Part shown: in pieces, positions 25,913 through 35,242 of the stretch
Layout: each line of letters opens with the position of its first letter
How positions within the stretch are numbered: position 1 is the first letter of the stretch
Assembly: GCF_006352065.1 (NCBI RefSeq)
Contig: NZ_CP040915.1
Location: forward strand, 3,658,001-3,722,000
DNA: 64,000 bases
From: Georgenia yuyongxinii
GTDB taxonomy: Bacteria; Actinomycetota; Actinomycetes; Actinomycetales; Actinomycetaceae
Direction of reading: 5' to 3'
Made by a program: the position numbers and the translations under genes
The notes under the pieces: generated by a model
Database searches by the model: none
Told to the model about the DNA's origin: nothing
The model's input: only the letters and a program-made list of their open reading frames with translations

Positions 25913-28323
25913 CGGGTAGCCGCCACACGCCGTCGGGCACGGGCCATGAGCATCTCCTGCAGGTCGTCGAGCCGCCGACCGTCCGGGCCGACGTGGCGCC
26001 GGTGCCAGCCGTCGGTCTCCAGGTGCCAGGTCGACGTGGTGTCCGCCACGGACTGCTTCAGCAGCTCGACGAGGTAGTCGACCTGCGCCGGGTCGACGAT
26101 CCGGATGAGCGCCTCGACGCGACGGTCGAGGTTGCGGTGCATGAGGTCGGCCGAGCCGATCCAGACCTCGGGGTCCCCGCCGTTGGCGAAGGCGAACACG
26201 CGGGCGTGCTCGAGGAAGCGTCCCAGGATGGAGCGCACCCGGATGTTCTCGCTCAGCCCCGGCACCCCGGCCCGGATGGCGCAGATGCCGCGGACGACGA
26301 CGTCGACCGGCACCCCGGCCTGGCTGGCGCGGTAGAGGGAGTCGATCACGGCCTCGTCGACGATGGAGTTGGCCTTGAACCGCACCCAGGCCGGCCGACC
26401 GGCGCGGTGGTGCTCGATCTCCCGCTCGACACGCTCGACGAGGCCCGGACGGATCGAGCGGGGGGCCACGAGAAGCCGGTGGAACCGGGTGCGGGGCGCC
26501 CAGCCGGAGAGCTGGTTGAAGAGCCGGGTCAGGTCCTGGCCCACATCGCGGTCACAGGTGAGCAGACCGAGGTCCTCGTAGCCACGCGCGGTCTTGGGGT
26601 GGTAGTTGCCGGTGCCGACGTGGCAGTACCGCCGCAGCCCGTCCTGCTCCTGCCGCACCACCAGGCAGAGCTTGGCGTGGGTCTTGAGCCCGACGATGCC
26701 GTACACGACGTGCACGCCCGCCTGCTCGAGCTTGCGGGCCCAGGAGATGTTCGCCTGCTCGTCGAAGCGGGCCTTGATCTCCACGATCGCGAGCACCTGC
26801 TTGCCCGCCTGGGCGGCGTCGATGAGCGCGTCCACGATCGGCGAGTCGCCAGAGGTGCGGTACAGGGTCTGCTTGATCGCCAGCACCCGCGGGTCGGCCG
26901 CGGCCTGGGCGATGAACTGCTGCACTGAGGTGGAGAAGGAGTCGTACGGGTGGTGCAGGAGGATGTCCTGAGACCGGATGGCAGCGAAGAAGTCCGTGGG
27001 GTTGGCCGACTCGACCTCCGCGAGGCCGTGCGCGGTGACCGGCACGAACTTGGGGTACTTCAGGTTCGGCCGGTCGAGCTCGTGGACGAGGTTGAGGCCG
27101 GTCAGGTCCAGCGGGGCCGGCAGGTGGAACACGTCCTGCTCGCCCACCTCCAGCTCGCGCATGAGCAGGTTGAGGACGTGGTCGCTGATGCCCTGGGCCA
27201 CCTCCAGTCGCACCGCGGGCCCGAACCGGCGCCGCACGAGCTCCTTCTCCAGGGCCTTGAGGAGGTTCTCGGCGTCGTCCTCCTCGACCTCGACGTCCTC
27301 GTTGCGGGTCACCCGGAAGGTGTGGTGCTCAACGATCTCCATCCCGGGGAAGAGCGTGTCCAGGTGGTAGGCGATGATCTCCTCGAGGGGCACGAACGCG
27401 GTGCGCCCGGTGGCGTCGGCGGGGACGTCCTCGGGGCGGTAGGGGCGACCGGCGGCGTCGACGGCGATGAACCGGGGCAGCAGCGGCGGGACCTTGACGC
27501 GGGCGAAGTGCTTCTTGCCGGTGGTGGGGTTGCGCACCACGACAGCGAGGTTGAGCGAGAGACCCGAGATGTAGGGGAAGGGGTGGGCGGGGTCCACGGC
27601 GAGCGGGGTCAGGACGGGGAAGATCTGCCTGCGGAAGAACTTGTGGAGGCGGTCCTGCTCGCTCTCGCCCAGATCCTCCCAGTGCAGCAGCTCGATGCCG
27701 ACGTCGGCGAGCTTGGGCTGGACGTCCTCGGCGAAGACGCGGGCGTGGCGGGCGGTGAGCTCCTTGGCCTTGGTGCTGAGGCCCTCGAGCACCTGGCGCG
27801 GGGAGAGCCCGGACGCCGCGGTGACGGCCATCCCGGTGGCGATGCGTCGTTTGAGGCCGGCGACGCGGACCATGTAGAACTCGTCGAGGTTCGAGGCGAA
27901 GATCGCCAGGAACCACGCCCGTTCGAGGATCGGCAGGTCCTGGTCCTCGGCCTGCTCGAGCACCCGCTCGTTGAACGCCAGCCAGCTCAGCTCGCGGTCG
28001 GCGAACCGGCCCTCGGGGAGCTCGGACTCCTCGCCGGGCCGCGTCTCGTCCTCGGCGGCGGCCACCTGGCGTGCGAGGTTCGCCGACGACGTGGCCACCC
28101 CGCCGAGCAGGTGGGCCGTCATCACCTTCTCCCGTGCGACGTGCTCGTCCTCGGCGTCCTCCTCCAGGACGGCCAGGTCCGCCTCGGCGCCGGCCGGGTC
28201 GGCGTCGGCCGGGTCGACGTCGGCCACGTCGACGTCGGTACGTGCGAGGGGCTCGTCCGCCGGGCGGTCCCCGACCTCCGTGGCGTCGGCTGCGGTGCGC
28301 TCGGAGCTGCTCATGGGATCCAT
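25909..28323 (-). CDS. ppk1: Polyphosphate kinase 1
   Basis: The 804-residue enzyme reversibly polymerises the ATP gamma-phosphate into polyphosphate. The N-terminal 110 residues are an acidic, poorly conserved extension. [17 protein letters not shown] then opens the standard fold. The catalytic half contains [22 protein letters not shown] and [15 protein letters not shown], with the autophosphorylated His in the last. The length is longer than the usual 690-740 because of the extension. Two starts are possible: ATG 28323 (MDPMSSSER) and ATG 28314. It lies downstream of mshD and overlaps mutT1. With PHO-box-driven pst genes nearby, it forms a phosphate storage module. Confidence 0.95.
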   Translation of the reverse strand: MDPMSSSERTAADATEVGDRPADEPLARTDVDVADVDPADADPAGAEADLAVLEEDAEDEHVAREKVMTAHLLGGVATSSANLARQVAAAEDETRPGEESELPEGRFADRELSWLAFNERVLEQAEDQDLPILERAWFLAIFASNLDEFYMVRVAGLKRRIATGMAVTAASGLSPRQVLEGLSTKAKELTARHARVFAEDVQPKLADVGIELLHWEDLGESEQDRLHKFFRRQIFPVLTPLAVDPAHPFPYISGLSLNLAVVVRNPTTGKKHFARVKVPPLLPRFIAVDAAGRPYRPEDVPADATGRTAFVPLEEIIAYHLDTLFPGMEIVEHHTFRVTRNEDVEVEEDDAENLLKALEKELVRRRFGPAVRLEVAQGISDHVLNLLMRELEVGEQDVFHLPAPLDLTGLNLVHELDRPNLKYPKFVPVTAHGLAEVESANPTDFFAAIRSQDILLHHPYDSFSTSVQQFIAQAAADPRVLAIKQTLYRTSGDSPIVDALIDAAQAGKQVLAIVEIKARFDEQANISWARKLEQAGVHVVYGIVGLKTHAKLCLVVRQEQDGLRRYCHVGTGNYHPKTARGYEDLGLLTCDRDVGQDLTRLFNQLSGWAPRTRFHRLLVAPRSIRPGLVERVEREIEHHRAGRPAWVRFKANSIVDEAVIDSLYRASQAGVPVDVVVRGICAIRAGVPGLSENIRVRSILGRFLEHARVFAFANGGDPEVWIGSADLMHRNLDRRVEALIRIVDPAQVDYLVELLKQSVADTTSTWHLETDGWHRRHVGPDGRRLDDLQEMLMARARRRVAATR

Positions 28324-28390
28324 CGTTGCACCCGAACGTGACTGACGGGTGACGGGGCTGCCCCCGTCTCGCGAGCGCTCCGTTGCCGCC

Positions 28391-29275
28391 TCACCGGTAC
28401 TGGACGTCGATGGCGACGCAGTGGAATCCCTCCCGCTGGTAGGTGCGCAGCGCGGCGGCGTTGTCCCCTTCCACGTAGAGCGTGGCCCGGGACAGGCCGC
28501 GCCGGTGCAGCTCGGCCAGGGCCCGCCGGGTGAGCATCCCGCCGAGCCCCTGCCCCTGCGCCTCCGGGTCGACGCCGAGGGCGTAGATCTCCCCGGACCT
28601 CTCGCCCGGCACGACCTTCACCCACATGGACGCGAGCGGCGCGCCGTCCGGGGCGGTGACCGGGCGCACCAGCCACAGCAGGGTCGGGTCGAACCAGGCC
28701 TCGGCCTCGCGGGCGCGCAGGTCGGCGACGGTCATGCGGCCCTGCTCGGGGTGCGTGGCGAAGGCCCGGGCGTTGAGCGTGACCCAGTCGTGCTCGTCCC
28801 GGTCCGGGTCGAACGTCTGCACCACGACGCCGGGGTGGCGGGGCACGGTGGCGTCGACCGGACCGAGCGGGGCGGACATCTGCAGCAGCTCGCGGACCAC
28901 GGACATCCCTGCGGACGCCGCGAGCGCCTGCGCGCCGGTGAGGTTGCCGTGCGCCCACACCGAGACCCCGGGGGCGGCGGCGCGGACGGCGTCGAGCAGG
29001 GCCCGGCCCACCCCGCGCCGTCGGGCGAAAGGTACGACGGCGAGCTCGGCGCTGGCCTCGTCCCCCTCGCCCGGGTCGAGCTGGGCGTACCCGACCAGGC
29101 CGCCGCCGTCGTCGTGCGCGAGGAAGTGGCGGACCGGACGCACCGGGGTGCGCAGCTCGAGGACGGTCTGCTCCGACAGGGCCTCGACACCATCGGCCCG
29201 GGCAACCTCGTCGGCGAGGTCCAGGACGTCGGGGGCGGCGACGTCCCCGTTGAGCCGGTCCTCCTGGGTGATCAC
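28391..29275 (-). CDS. mshD: Mycothiol synthase MshD
   Basis: The 294-residue enzyme has two tandem GNAT domains. The first has the acetyl-CoA loop [10 protein letters not shown] near 110, and the second has [19 protein letters not shown] near 240. The terminal [16 protein letters not shown] is the usual MshD ending. It acetylates the cysteinyl amine of Cys-GlcN-Ins in the last step of mycothiol synthesis, which marks the organism as an actinobacterium. GTG 29275 has an AGGG ribosome site 8 bases upstream; a longer N-terminus from 29344 would run into the upstream terminator. It stands just upstream of ppk1 on the same strand. Confidence 0.92.
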   Translation of the reverse strand: MITQEDRLNGDVAAPDVLDLADEVARADGVEALSEQTVLELRTPVRPVRHFLAHDDGGGLVGYAQLDPGEGDEASAELAVVPFARRRGVGRALLDAVRAAAPGVSVWAHGNLTGAQALAASAGMSVVRELLQMSAPLGPVDATVPRHPGVVVQTFDPDRDEHDWVTLNARAFATHPEQGRMTVADLRAREAEAWFDPTLLWLVRPVTAPDGAPLASMWVKVVPGERSGEIYALGVDPEAQGQGLGGMLTRRALAELHRRGLSRATLYVEGDNAAALRTYQREGFHCVAIDVQYR

Positions 29276-29331
29276 GCGTTCGTCCCTGCCTCCCTGGGCC
29301 CGCGCGGGCCCGAGGCCATTCTGTACCGCAC

Positions 29332-29375
29332 GGGTGACACCCACCGCTGGGGTCTCCCCCGCTGGGGTGTCACCC
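29332..29375 (-). terminator. Inverted repeat after acyl-CoA dehydrogenase gene
   Basis: Perfect 11-bp arms GGGTGACACCC (29332-29342) and GGGTGTCACCC (29365-29375) enclose a second motif, CCGCTGGGGT, that is itself repeated 15 bases apart. The structure starts 13 bases beyond the dehydrogenase stop on the minus strand and probably ends its transcript. The arms belong to the GG-Y-GTSACRCC motif class seen at other gene ends here. Confidence 0.6.
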
Positions 29376-29387
29376 CCGCCTGGCGGC

Positions 29388-31370
29388 TCAGGCGCCCGGC
29401 GGCATCATCCGGCGCGAGACGTCCGGGACCTGCGCCGGGCCTGGGGAGGCGTCGGCGATCCACGGCCCCGTGCCCTCGGAGGCGTCGATCACGCCGACCT
29501 CGGCCCACGTGTACTCGCCGTCGAGCACCTCCGCCGCGAGCTGCTCGTCCGCGGCGTCGGTGTTGGTCCACAGCTCGTCGAAGAGGCGCTCCACCCGCAG
29601 CCTGGACTGGCGGGCCCAGGCCCCGGCGAGCTTCACGGCCGCCGCCCCCACCCGCGGGTCGTCCTGGAGCTGCATCTGCGCCCGCACACACACGGCGGAG
29701 GTCGCGAAGAGCTCGGCGCCGATGTCGACCACCCGCCCGAGGAAGCCCTGCTGGTGCTCGAGCCGGCCCTGCCAGCGGGCCATGCCGTAGAAGGTGGAGC
29801 GGGCCAGGCGCCGGGAGGAGCGCTCGACGAAGCGCATGTGCGTGGCGAGCGGGCCGTACTCGGGATAGGCGGTCGGTAGCTGTCCAGGTCCGGTGAGGAG
29901 CGGCGGCAGCCACGTCGCGTAGAACGCCCCGGCCTTGGCCGCCGCCCGGGCCTTCCCGGCGAGGTCGACCTCGGGGTCGATGATGTCCCCGGCGACGGCG
30001 AGGTGGGCGTCGACCGCCTCCCGGGCGATGAGCAGGTGCATGATCTCCGTCGAGCCCTCGAAGATCCGGTTGATGCGCAGGTCCCGCAGCACCTGCTCGA
30101 CCGGGACCGCCCGCTCGCCGCGGGCCTCGAGGGAGTCGGCCGTCTCGTATCCCCGGCCGCCGCGGACCTGGACGAGCTCGTCGGCCACCTGCCAGGCCAG
30201 CTCGGACGTGAACATCTTGGCCAGCGCCGCCTCGATGCGGATGTCGGTGCGGCCGGCGTCGGCGAGGTGGCTCGCGAGCTCGACGACGGCCTCCTGGGCG
30301 TAGGCGGCGGTGGCCATGAAGGCGATCTTGTGCGCGACGGCGGCGTGGCGGCCTACCGACCGGCCCCACTGGACGCGCTCGTGGGCCCACTCCCGCCCGA
30401 TCTTCAGGCACCACTTGCTCGTGCCGACGCACAGCGCCGGGATGGACAGGCGACCGGTGTTGAGCGTGGTCAGCGCGATCTTCAGCCCTATGCCCTCACG
30501 GCCGAGCACATTGGCCGCCGGGACGCGGACCTGGTCGAACCGGGTGACGCCGTTCTCCAGCCCGCGCAGCCCCATGAAGGCGTTGCGGCGCTCGACGGTG
30601 ATGCCCGGGGTGTCGGCCTCGACGACGAACGCGGTGATGCCGCCGCGGTGCCCCTCGGAGGCCGGTACCCGCGCCATGACGACGAGCAGCTCGGCGACGA
30701 CGCCGTTGGTGGACCAGAGCTTGACGCCATCGAGCAGGTAGTAGCCGCCGTCGGTGGGGGTGGCGGTGGTGTGCAGCCGGGCGGGGTCGGAGCCGACGTC
30801 GGGCTCGGTAAGGAGGAAGGCGGAGATCGCCCCGGCGGCGCAGCGGGGCAGGAACGCGCGCTTCTGGTCCGCGTTGCCGAACTGCTTGACGGGTTCGGGC
30901 ACCCCGATCGACTGGTGTGCCGAGACGAGGGCGCCGAGGCTGGCGTTGGCGGTGCCAAGCAGCATGAGGGCGCGGTTGTAGTGGACCTGGCCGAGACCGA
31001 GCCCGCCGTACTCGTCGGGGATCTTGATCCCGAAGGTGCCGATCTGGGCGAGGCCGCGGACGACGTCGTCGGGGATGCGGGCGTCGCGCTCGATCTGCCG
31101 GCCGTCCACGTGGTCCCGGAGGAACCGCTCGAGCTGCTCGAGGTACGCCTGGCCCCTCGCCTCGACGTCGGGCGCGGGGCGAGGGTGGGGGGCGATGAGG
31201 TCGGGCCGGAACCGGCCCAGGTAGAGCTCCTTGGCGAAGGAGGGCAGCTCCCACTCCGTCTGCCGGGCCGCCTCCGCGACCTGGCGGGCCTCCTTCTCGG
31301 TGACGTGGGCGCGCTGGGCGCCCTCGGCGTTCTGTGTGCCCTCGTGCTTGACCTGTGTCGGTGCCGCCAT
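29388..31370 (-). CDS. Acyl-CoA dehydrogenase (FadE, long form)
   Basis: The 660-residue FAD enzyme catalyses the first oxidation of fatty-acyl-CoA beta-oxidation. Motifs include FLLTEPDVGSDPARL (FAD/substrate loop, near 190), KLWSTNG, the arginine-rich LQVRGGRGYE-type stretch (here LVQVRGGRGYETADSL) and RINRIFEGSTEIMHL with the catalytic-base Glu. A helical C-terminal extension of about 180 residues makes it longer than medium-chain enzymes (about 380) and resembles VLCAD/ACAD9-type proteins. ATG 31370 follows GGGGGAGGG. It is divergent from the MDR oxidoreductase gene. Chain length preference is unknown. Confidence 0.92.
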   Translation of the reverse strand: MAAPTQVKHEGTQNAEGAQRAHVTEKEARQVAEAARQTEWELPSFAKELYLGRFRPDLIAPHPRPAPDVEARGQAYLEQLERFLRDHVDGRQIERDARIPDDVVRGLAQIGTFGIKIPDEYGGLGLGQVHYNRALMLLGTANASLGALVSAHQSIGVPEPVKQFGNADQKRAFLPRCAAGAISAFLLTEPDVGSDPARLHTTATPTDGGYYLLDGVKLWSTNGVVAELLVVMARVPASEGHRGGITAFVVEADTPGITVERRNAFMGLRGLENGVTRFDQVRVPAANVLGREGIGLKIALTTLNTGRLSIPALCVGTSKWCLKIGREWAHERVQWGRSVGRHAAVAHKIAFMATAAYAQEAVVELASHLADAGRTDIRIEAALAKMFTSELAWQVADELVQVRGGRGYETADSLEARGERAVPVEQVLRDLRINRIFEGSTEIMHLLIAREAVDAHLAVAGDIIDPEVDLAGKARAAAKAGAFYATWLPPLLTGPGQLPTAYPEYGPLATHMRFVERSSRRLARSTFYGMARWQGRLEHQQGFLGRVVDIGAELFATSAVCVRAQMQLQDDPRVGAAAVKLAGAWARQSRLRVERLFDELWTNTDAADEQLAAEVLDGEYTWAEVGVIDASEGTGPWIADASPGPAQVPDVSRRMMPPGA

Positions 31371-31506
31371 CAGACCCTCCCCCGTCGTCGTTGCCGGTAC
31401 CGGCAGTATCACCTACATCGGCGGGGACCGGAAGGGGATCGGGTCGGCGCCACCCCTACTGGCCGCGGCGGCAGACCGCGACAATGGGCACGCGAAGGGA
31501 GACAGC

Positions 31507-32526
31507 GTGCGCGAGCAGGTCATCACCGGGCACGGCGGGCCGACGCGCCTGGCCGGCCGTCAGGCACCGGATCCCGAGCCCGGCCCGGGCGAGCTGCGTG
31601 TCCGCGTCGCCGCCGTCGGGGTGAACTTCGCCGACGTGCTGGCCCGGCAGGGTCTCTACCCGGGCGCGCCACGGCCGCCGTTCGTCCCCGGCTACGAGGC
31701 GTCCGGAACAGTCGACGCCGTCGGCCCTGGGGTGGAGGCGTCGCGGATCGGTTCCGACGTCGTCGCCCTCACCCGCTTCGGCGCCTACACGGACGTGCTC
31801 GTGGTGCCGTCGGCGCAGGCGCTGCCGCTCCCTGCGGGGCTGACGCCGGAGCAGGGCGCCGCCCTGCCGGTGAGCTACCTGACCGCCTGGGCGCTGCTGG
31901 TCGTCATGGGGTCGCTGACGGCGGCGGACACCGTCGTTGTCCACAACGCCGGCGGCGCGGCGGGCCTCGCGCAGCTGGACATCGCGGCGCACGTGGGCGC
32001 GCGGGTGGTGGGCACGGCGAGCGCGTGGAAGCACCCGTTCCTGCGTGAGCGCGGCGCCGCGGAGCTGATCGACCCGCGCGCCGAGGACTGGGTGAGGCGG
32101 GTGCGGACGCTCACGGACGGCCACGGCGCCGAGCTGATCACGGACCCGCGAGGCGGCCGACTGTGGCGGGAGAGCTACCGAGCGCTGCGGCCGACCGGGC
32201 GGCTCGGCGTGTACGGCGTCTCCTCGGCGACGGCGCGGCCCGGCCTGCCGGGCCCGGTGCGGCTCGTCCGGGCGGCCCTGGGCGGGCCGCTGCTGCACCC
32301 CATCGCGCTGATGAACCGCAACGTCGGCGTGTTCGGCGTCCACCTCGGGCGGATGTGGCAGGAGACGGAGAAGACCCTTGGCTGGGCGGAGCGGCTGCTC
32401 GCCGGCGTCGGGGAAGCGTGGGTCCGCCCCCACGTCGACCGGGCCTTCCCGCTGGAGCAGGCCGCCGCGGCGCACGCCTACCTGGAGGCGCGGCGCAACC
32501 TCGGGAAAGTCGTCCTCGTCCCCTGA
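31507..32526 (+). CDS. Zinc-free MDR oxidoreductase (quinone oxidoreductase-like)
   Basis: The 339-residue medium-chain reductase has a GroES-like domain (GVNFADVLARQGLYP, VPGYEASGTVDAVG) and a Rossmann domain. The usual glycine-rich AxxGGVG loop is changed to NAGGAAGLAQL. No zinc ligands are present, placing it with NADPH:quinone oxidoreductase/VAT-1-type enzymes. GTG 31507 is preceded by GGGAGACAGC. It is divergent from the acyl-CoA dehydrogenase gene with about 136 bases between starts, so it may share regulation with lipid degradation. The substrate is unknown. Confidence 0.85.
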   Translation: MREQVITGHGGPTRLAGRQAPDPEPGPGELRVRVAAVGVNFADVLARQGLYPGAPRPPFVPGYEASGTVDAVGPGVEASRIGSDVVALTRFGAYTDVLVVPSAQALPLPAGLTPEQGAALPVSYLTAWALLVVMGSLTAADTVVVHNAGGAAGLAQLDIAAHVGARVVGTASAWKHPFLRERGAAELIDPRAEDWVRRVRTLTDGHGAELITDPRGGRLWRESYRALRPTGRLGVYGVSSATARPGLPGPVRLVRAALGGPLLHPIALMNRNVGVFGVHLGRMWQETEKTLGWAERLLAGVGEAWVRPHVDRAFPLEQAAAAHAYLEARRNLGKVVLVP

Positions 32527-32575
32527 GCCATGAGCAGTCGAGCGACCGAGCTGCCGTCGGTCGGGCGAGCCGATT

Positions 32576-33208
32576 TCAGTCGAGCTTCTCGGCGCGGTAG
32601 AGCTCGGCCGCCTCCTCGAGCTCCTCGGCGGTCGTCAGCAGCGCGCCGGCGCGGCGGGTGACCCGGAAGGCGAGGTCGTCGTCGTCCTCCTGGATCCAGT
32701 CCGCGTGCAGCGCGGAGCCGGTGGCCAGCACGCGGAGAAAGGCCGCCGCGCGCTCCAGGGCCACGGCGAGGTCGCCGTCGAACAGCCCGGAGAGCACCTT
32801 GTCCACCAGGTCCCTGACCTCCTGCGGTCCGGGTGGATCGGCAACCCCGGCGACGGCGCCGGAGACCTCGGCGCGCTGGAGACCGAGCCGGTAGCGGCTC
32901 GCCACGGTGTCCGGGTCGCGGCGGACCCATTCACGCAGCAGGTACAGCCGCCACAGGGTGCCGGGCAGGGTGGTGTGGGGGCTGCGCGACCACAGGGCGG
33001 CGATCTCGTCGAGACCCTCTGTGTCGACGAGCTGGACCAACCGCTGGACGAGGTCGGGGTCGTCGGCGCCCTCACGGCCGCCGTGCACCAGCGCGCCGGC
33101 GGTGGTGTGGGCGATCTCCGACCGGGTCGCCGGGTCCTCGTCGCCCTGGATGAGCTCGGCCTCGGCCGGGTCGAGCATCGCCGGTCGCCGGAATCGTCGC
33201 TCAGCCAT
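32576..33208 (-). CDS. Conserved actinobacterial protein of unknown function
   Basis: The 210-residue soluble protein is mostly alpha-helical and acidic. It opens with MAERRFRRPAMLDPAEAEL, and the next segment IQGDEDPATRSEIAHTTAGAL looks strongly conserved in style. LPGTLWRLYLLREWVRRDP and DLAVALERAAAFLRVLATGS follow. I recall similar proteins in other Micrococcales but no assigned domain. There is no signal peptide, membrane segment or cysteine. ATG 33208 has AGGAG five to seven bases upstream; a GTG one codon earlier is possible. It converges on the MDR gene, whose stop is about 50 bases away. No function is proposed. Confidence 0.65.
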   Translation of the reverse strand: MAERRFRRPAMLDPAEAELIQGDEDPATRSEIAHTTAGALVHGGREGADDPDLVQRLVQLVDTEGLDEIAALWSRSPHTTLPGTLWRLYLLREWVRRDPDTVASRYRLGLQRAEVSGAVAGVADPPGPQEVRDLVDKVLSGLFDGDLAVALERAAAFLRVLATGSALHADWIQEDDDDLAFRVTRRAGALLTTAEELEEAAELYRAEKLD

Positions 33209-33522
33209 CACTGCTCCTCTCGCCCCGGGTCGGGGTCCGTGTGCGCGGCGGTGGTGGCCGCCGCCGGGCGCGTGCCGTGGGGGCGCGCCCCGCGATTGTC
33301 TCGCACGGACCCCCGGCGCGCACCGGGCAGATGGTCTCTTGCGTCAGGGCAGCTGCCAGCTTGGCCACGGTGATGAGTCGCGGCGAGGCCGGGCTGGCGT
33401 CGTCACGTTGGAGCGACTCCTCGAGTCCGCCATGGTCCACAACGATGACGCTCCGTTGGTGACCGAGATCATTGAGGCGGTCGCGACGGCGGCACGGACG
33501 GTGACCTTTGGGAAGTCCGACG
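33209..33522. other. Gap with one doubtful short reading frame
   Basis: No firm gene is seen. A 36-codon frame at 33432-33542 (starting MVHNDDAPLVTEIIEAVATA) has a protein-like composition but no ribosome site, and it runs into the DinB remnant. It may be the tail of a decayed gene. Base composition is slightly richer in A and T than the flanks. Confidence 0.35.
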
Positions 33523-34055
33523 ATGACACCTACAGTGAGTAGTCTCACCAGGATCGCCGGCGCCGGGCCCTCACCCAAGAACGATCCGGTAACCAACACC
33601 CTTACGTCCGTGCTCGACCAGCAGCGAGCCACCGTGGTCAGGAAGCTCACTGGCCTGTCTGATAGGCAGGCGCGCAGCCGACCAGTGCCGACCTCGACCA
33701 TGACACCCATGAGTCTGGTCCGGCACTTGGCCGCCGTTGAGCGTGGTGGTTCAGCACCGACTTCGCCGCACTGCGCGTCGCGCCGCCGTGGCCCGACGGT
33801 GACCTTGTCCGGGACGGGTTCGAGCTCGGTGACGACGACACGCTGGCGAGCAGCATCGCGCTGTACGTCGATGAGTGCGCCACCTCCCGTCAGGTGTTCG
33901 CGGCGGCTCGCGGCCTCGACGAGCCCGCCAAGCAACCGCCGGACCAAGCGTTCAACTTGTGGTTCGCCCTCGCCCACATGATCCAGGAGACGGCGCGTCA
34001 CAACGGTCATCTCGACCTCATCCGCGAGGCCATCGACGGCTCGACGGGCGTGTAG
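33523..34055 (+). pseudogene. DinB-like (DUF664) protein broken by a frameshift
   Basis: The first frame (33523 to about 33745) encodes MTPTVSSLTRIAGAGPSPKN and continues to MTPMSLVRHLAAVER, the usual DUF664 beginning. The match continues one frame over, from WWFSTDFAALRV through ELGDDDTLASSIALYVDECA to LAHMIQETARHNGHLDLIRE, and ends at a TAG at 34053-34055. A single missing base between GAGCG and TGGTGG near 33742 would restore one protein of about 177 residues. DUF664/DinB proteins are metal-dependent transferase-like four-helix bundles, often for thiol cofactors. It is either a true pseudogene or a sequencing error. Confidence 0.7.
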
Positions 34056-34464
34056 CGGGGCAGTCTCCGGACCTTGTCGCAGCCGCGCCGCGCTGGTCTC
34101 CGCGAAAAGGACCGCGCCCCGCTCGTGCGGGGACCGCTGCTCAGCACGTTCGCGATCTTCATTCATCGCCATGTTCGCTACCGCCGTGTAGCACCGCACC
34201 ACCACGGCAGGCCTCGGACCCACTTCAGGGCCTCTGGGGGTTCCACTCTTTGACTCCGGCTTGCGGAAACACTGAAATGTGCCCCTCTGCGAGGACAGTC
34301 GAACGGAACGACGCGAGGGCGAGCCGGAACGCCGAGCGCTGGCGCCCAGAATGTGCTCGAGTCACCACCTGATCTCCCGCCAGGTGGCAACGGTGGGTCC
34401 GGGTAGTGCGCGCCGGTAATGTTCCGGCAGGGCTCGAGTAGCTGCCCGGCGAGAAGGGGGACGG
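34056..34464. other. Gap without a supported gene
   Basis: No reading frame here has a ribosome site or a plausible translation on either strand, and I see no clear terminator or repeat. It separates the broken DinB gene from an orphan hypothetical gene. Confidence 0.4.
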
Positions 34465-34926
34465 ATGAACATCACGCCCGAGGTGCGCCACCCCGGTGAG
34501 TACGCACACTGGCAGGGCACGGCCTATCAGGCGACCGGGGCGAGGGGTCTCGTGAGGCTGGTCGCCCGGCAGGAGGACAGTCCGGGTCCTCAGTGGCACC
34601 GGGGTGTGGACCCCCGCGGCGACACCGAGTTCACCCGTATCGTCGCGGCCACTGACGTGGACTGGTGGATCCACGTGCACGTCGCCGCCACGTGGGAGGA
34701 CTTGAACTTCCAGCTCATGCGCGTCGAGAGCGACGGCATGGGCTGGGGCTACGTCGTCGATGACCACCGATGCACCAGTGCCCATGCCACCACCGCCGAA
34801 CTGCAGGGTGGCGAGCTGAAGCAGGTCGACCGTGGCGAGGTGCACCTCGGCGTCCCGCTGCAGTACCTCGCGAACTTCCGTGAGCGCGTCACCGACCGCA
34901 AGGCGTCCGCGCTCAAGAACCGCTAG
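34465..34926 (+). CDS. Hypothetical protein, unrecognised
   Basis: The 153-residue soluble protein starts MNITPEVRHPGEYAHWQGTA. It contains several Trp/His-rich patches: WHRGVDPRGDTEF, VDWWIHVHVAATWEDLNF and DGMGWGYVVDD. It has no signal peptide or membrane helix. The ribosome site GAGAAGGGGG is good and the codon pattern is that of a real gene. I recognise no domain; the beta-rich, aromatic composition could suit an immunity-type or binding protein, but that is only a guess. It lies alone between a broken gene and tRNA-Lys, in a stretch that looks like accessory DNA. Confidence 0.6.
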   Translation: MNITPEVRHPGEYAHWQGTAYQATGARGLVRLVARQEDSPGPQWHRGVDPRGDTEFTRIVAATDVDWWIHVHVAATWEDLNFQLMRVESDGMGWGYVVDDHRCTSAHATTAELQGGELKQVDRGEVHLGVPLQYLANFRERVTDRKASALKNR

Positions 34927-34996
34927 GTGGGCACGAGAAGCTCGGACGCCGGCTGGCCGCGCGACCAGCCGGACGGCCCCCGCGCGACTGGCATAC

Positions 34997-35032
34997 TTCC
35001 GTGGAGGGTTCCGTGGAACGTTTCGTGGATTA
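34997..35032 (+). repeat. 12-bp triple direct repeat before tRNA-Lys
   Basis: Three consecutive 12-base units read TTCCGTGGAGGG, TTCCGTGGAACG and TTTCGTGGATTA. They end 16 bases before the tRNA-Lys gene and overlap a possible -10 element CATACT (34992-34997). They may be a regulator site or the relic of an integration event. Confidence 0.6.
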
Positions 35033-35047
35033 AAGAGTGGAACCCCC

Positions 35048-35120
35048 GGGCCTCTAGCTCAATTGGCAGAGCAGCGGACTTTTAATCCGCGGGTTGCGGG
35101 TTCGATCCCCGCGGGGCCCA
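35048..35120 (+). tRNA. tRNA-Lys (anticodon TTT)
   Basis: The full cloverleaf is 73 bases. The acceptor GGGCCTC pairs with the 3' strand ending GGGGCCC, the anticodon loop is CTTTTAA, and the T-loop TTCGATC is canonical. The discriminator is A. CCA is not encoded (CC-T follows). Confidence 0.96.
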
Positions 35121-35242
35121 CCTTTAACGGACCTACCCTGGGCACCCCTGGCCGTGCGGCGGCGGGCCCGACCACCGCGGTGAACTACGGTGTGCGGCTC
35201 GTGATCAGTCGCTATGTGTCCGTATCGTTGTCGGGGCCGGTC

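Noticed and set aside
33432-33542. Short frame MVHNDDAPLVTEIIEAVATA... as an independent gene
   Set aside because: No ribosome site and no recognisable family; mentioned only as a possible remnant.
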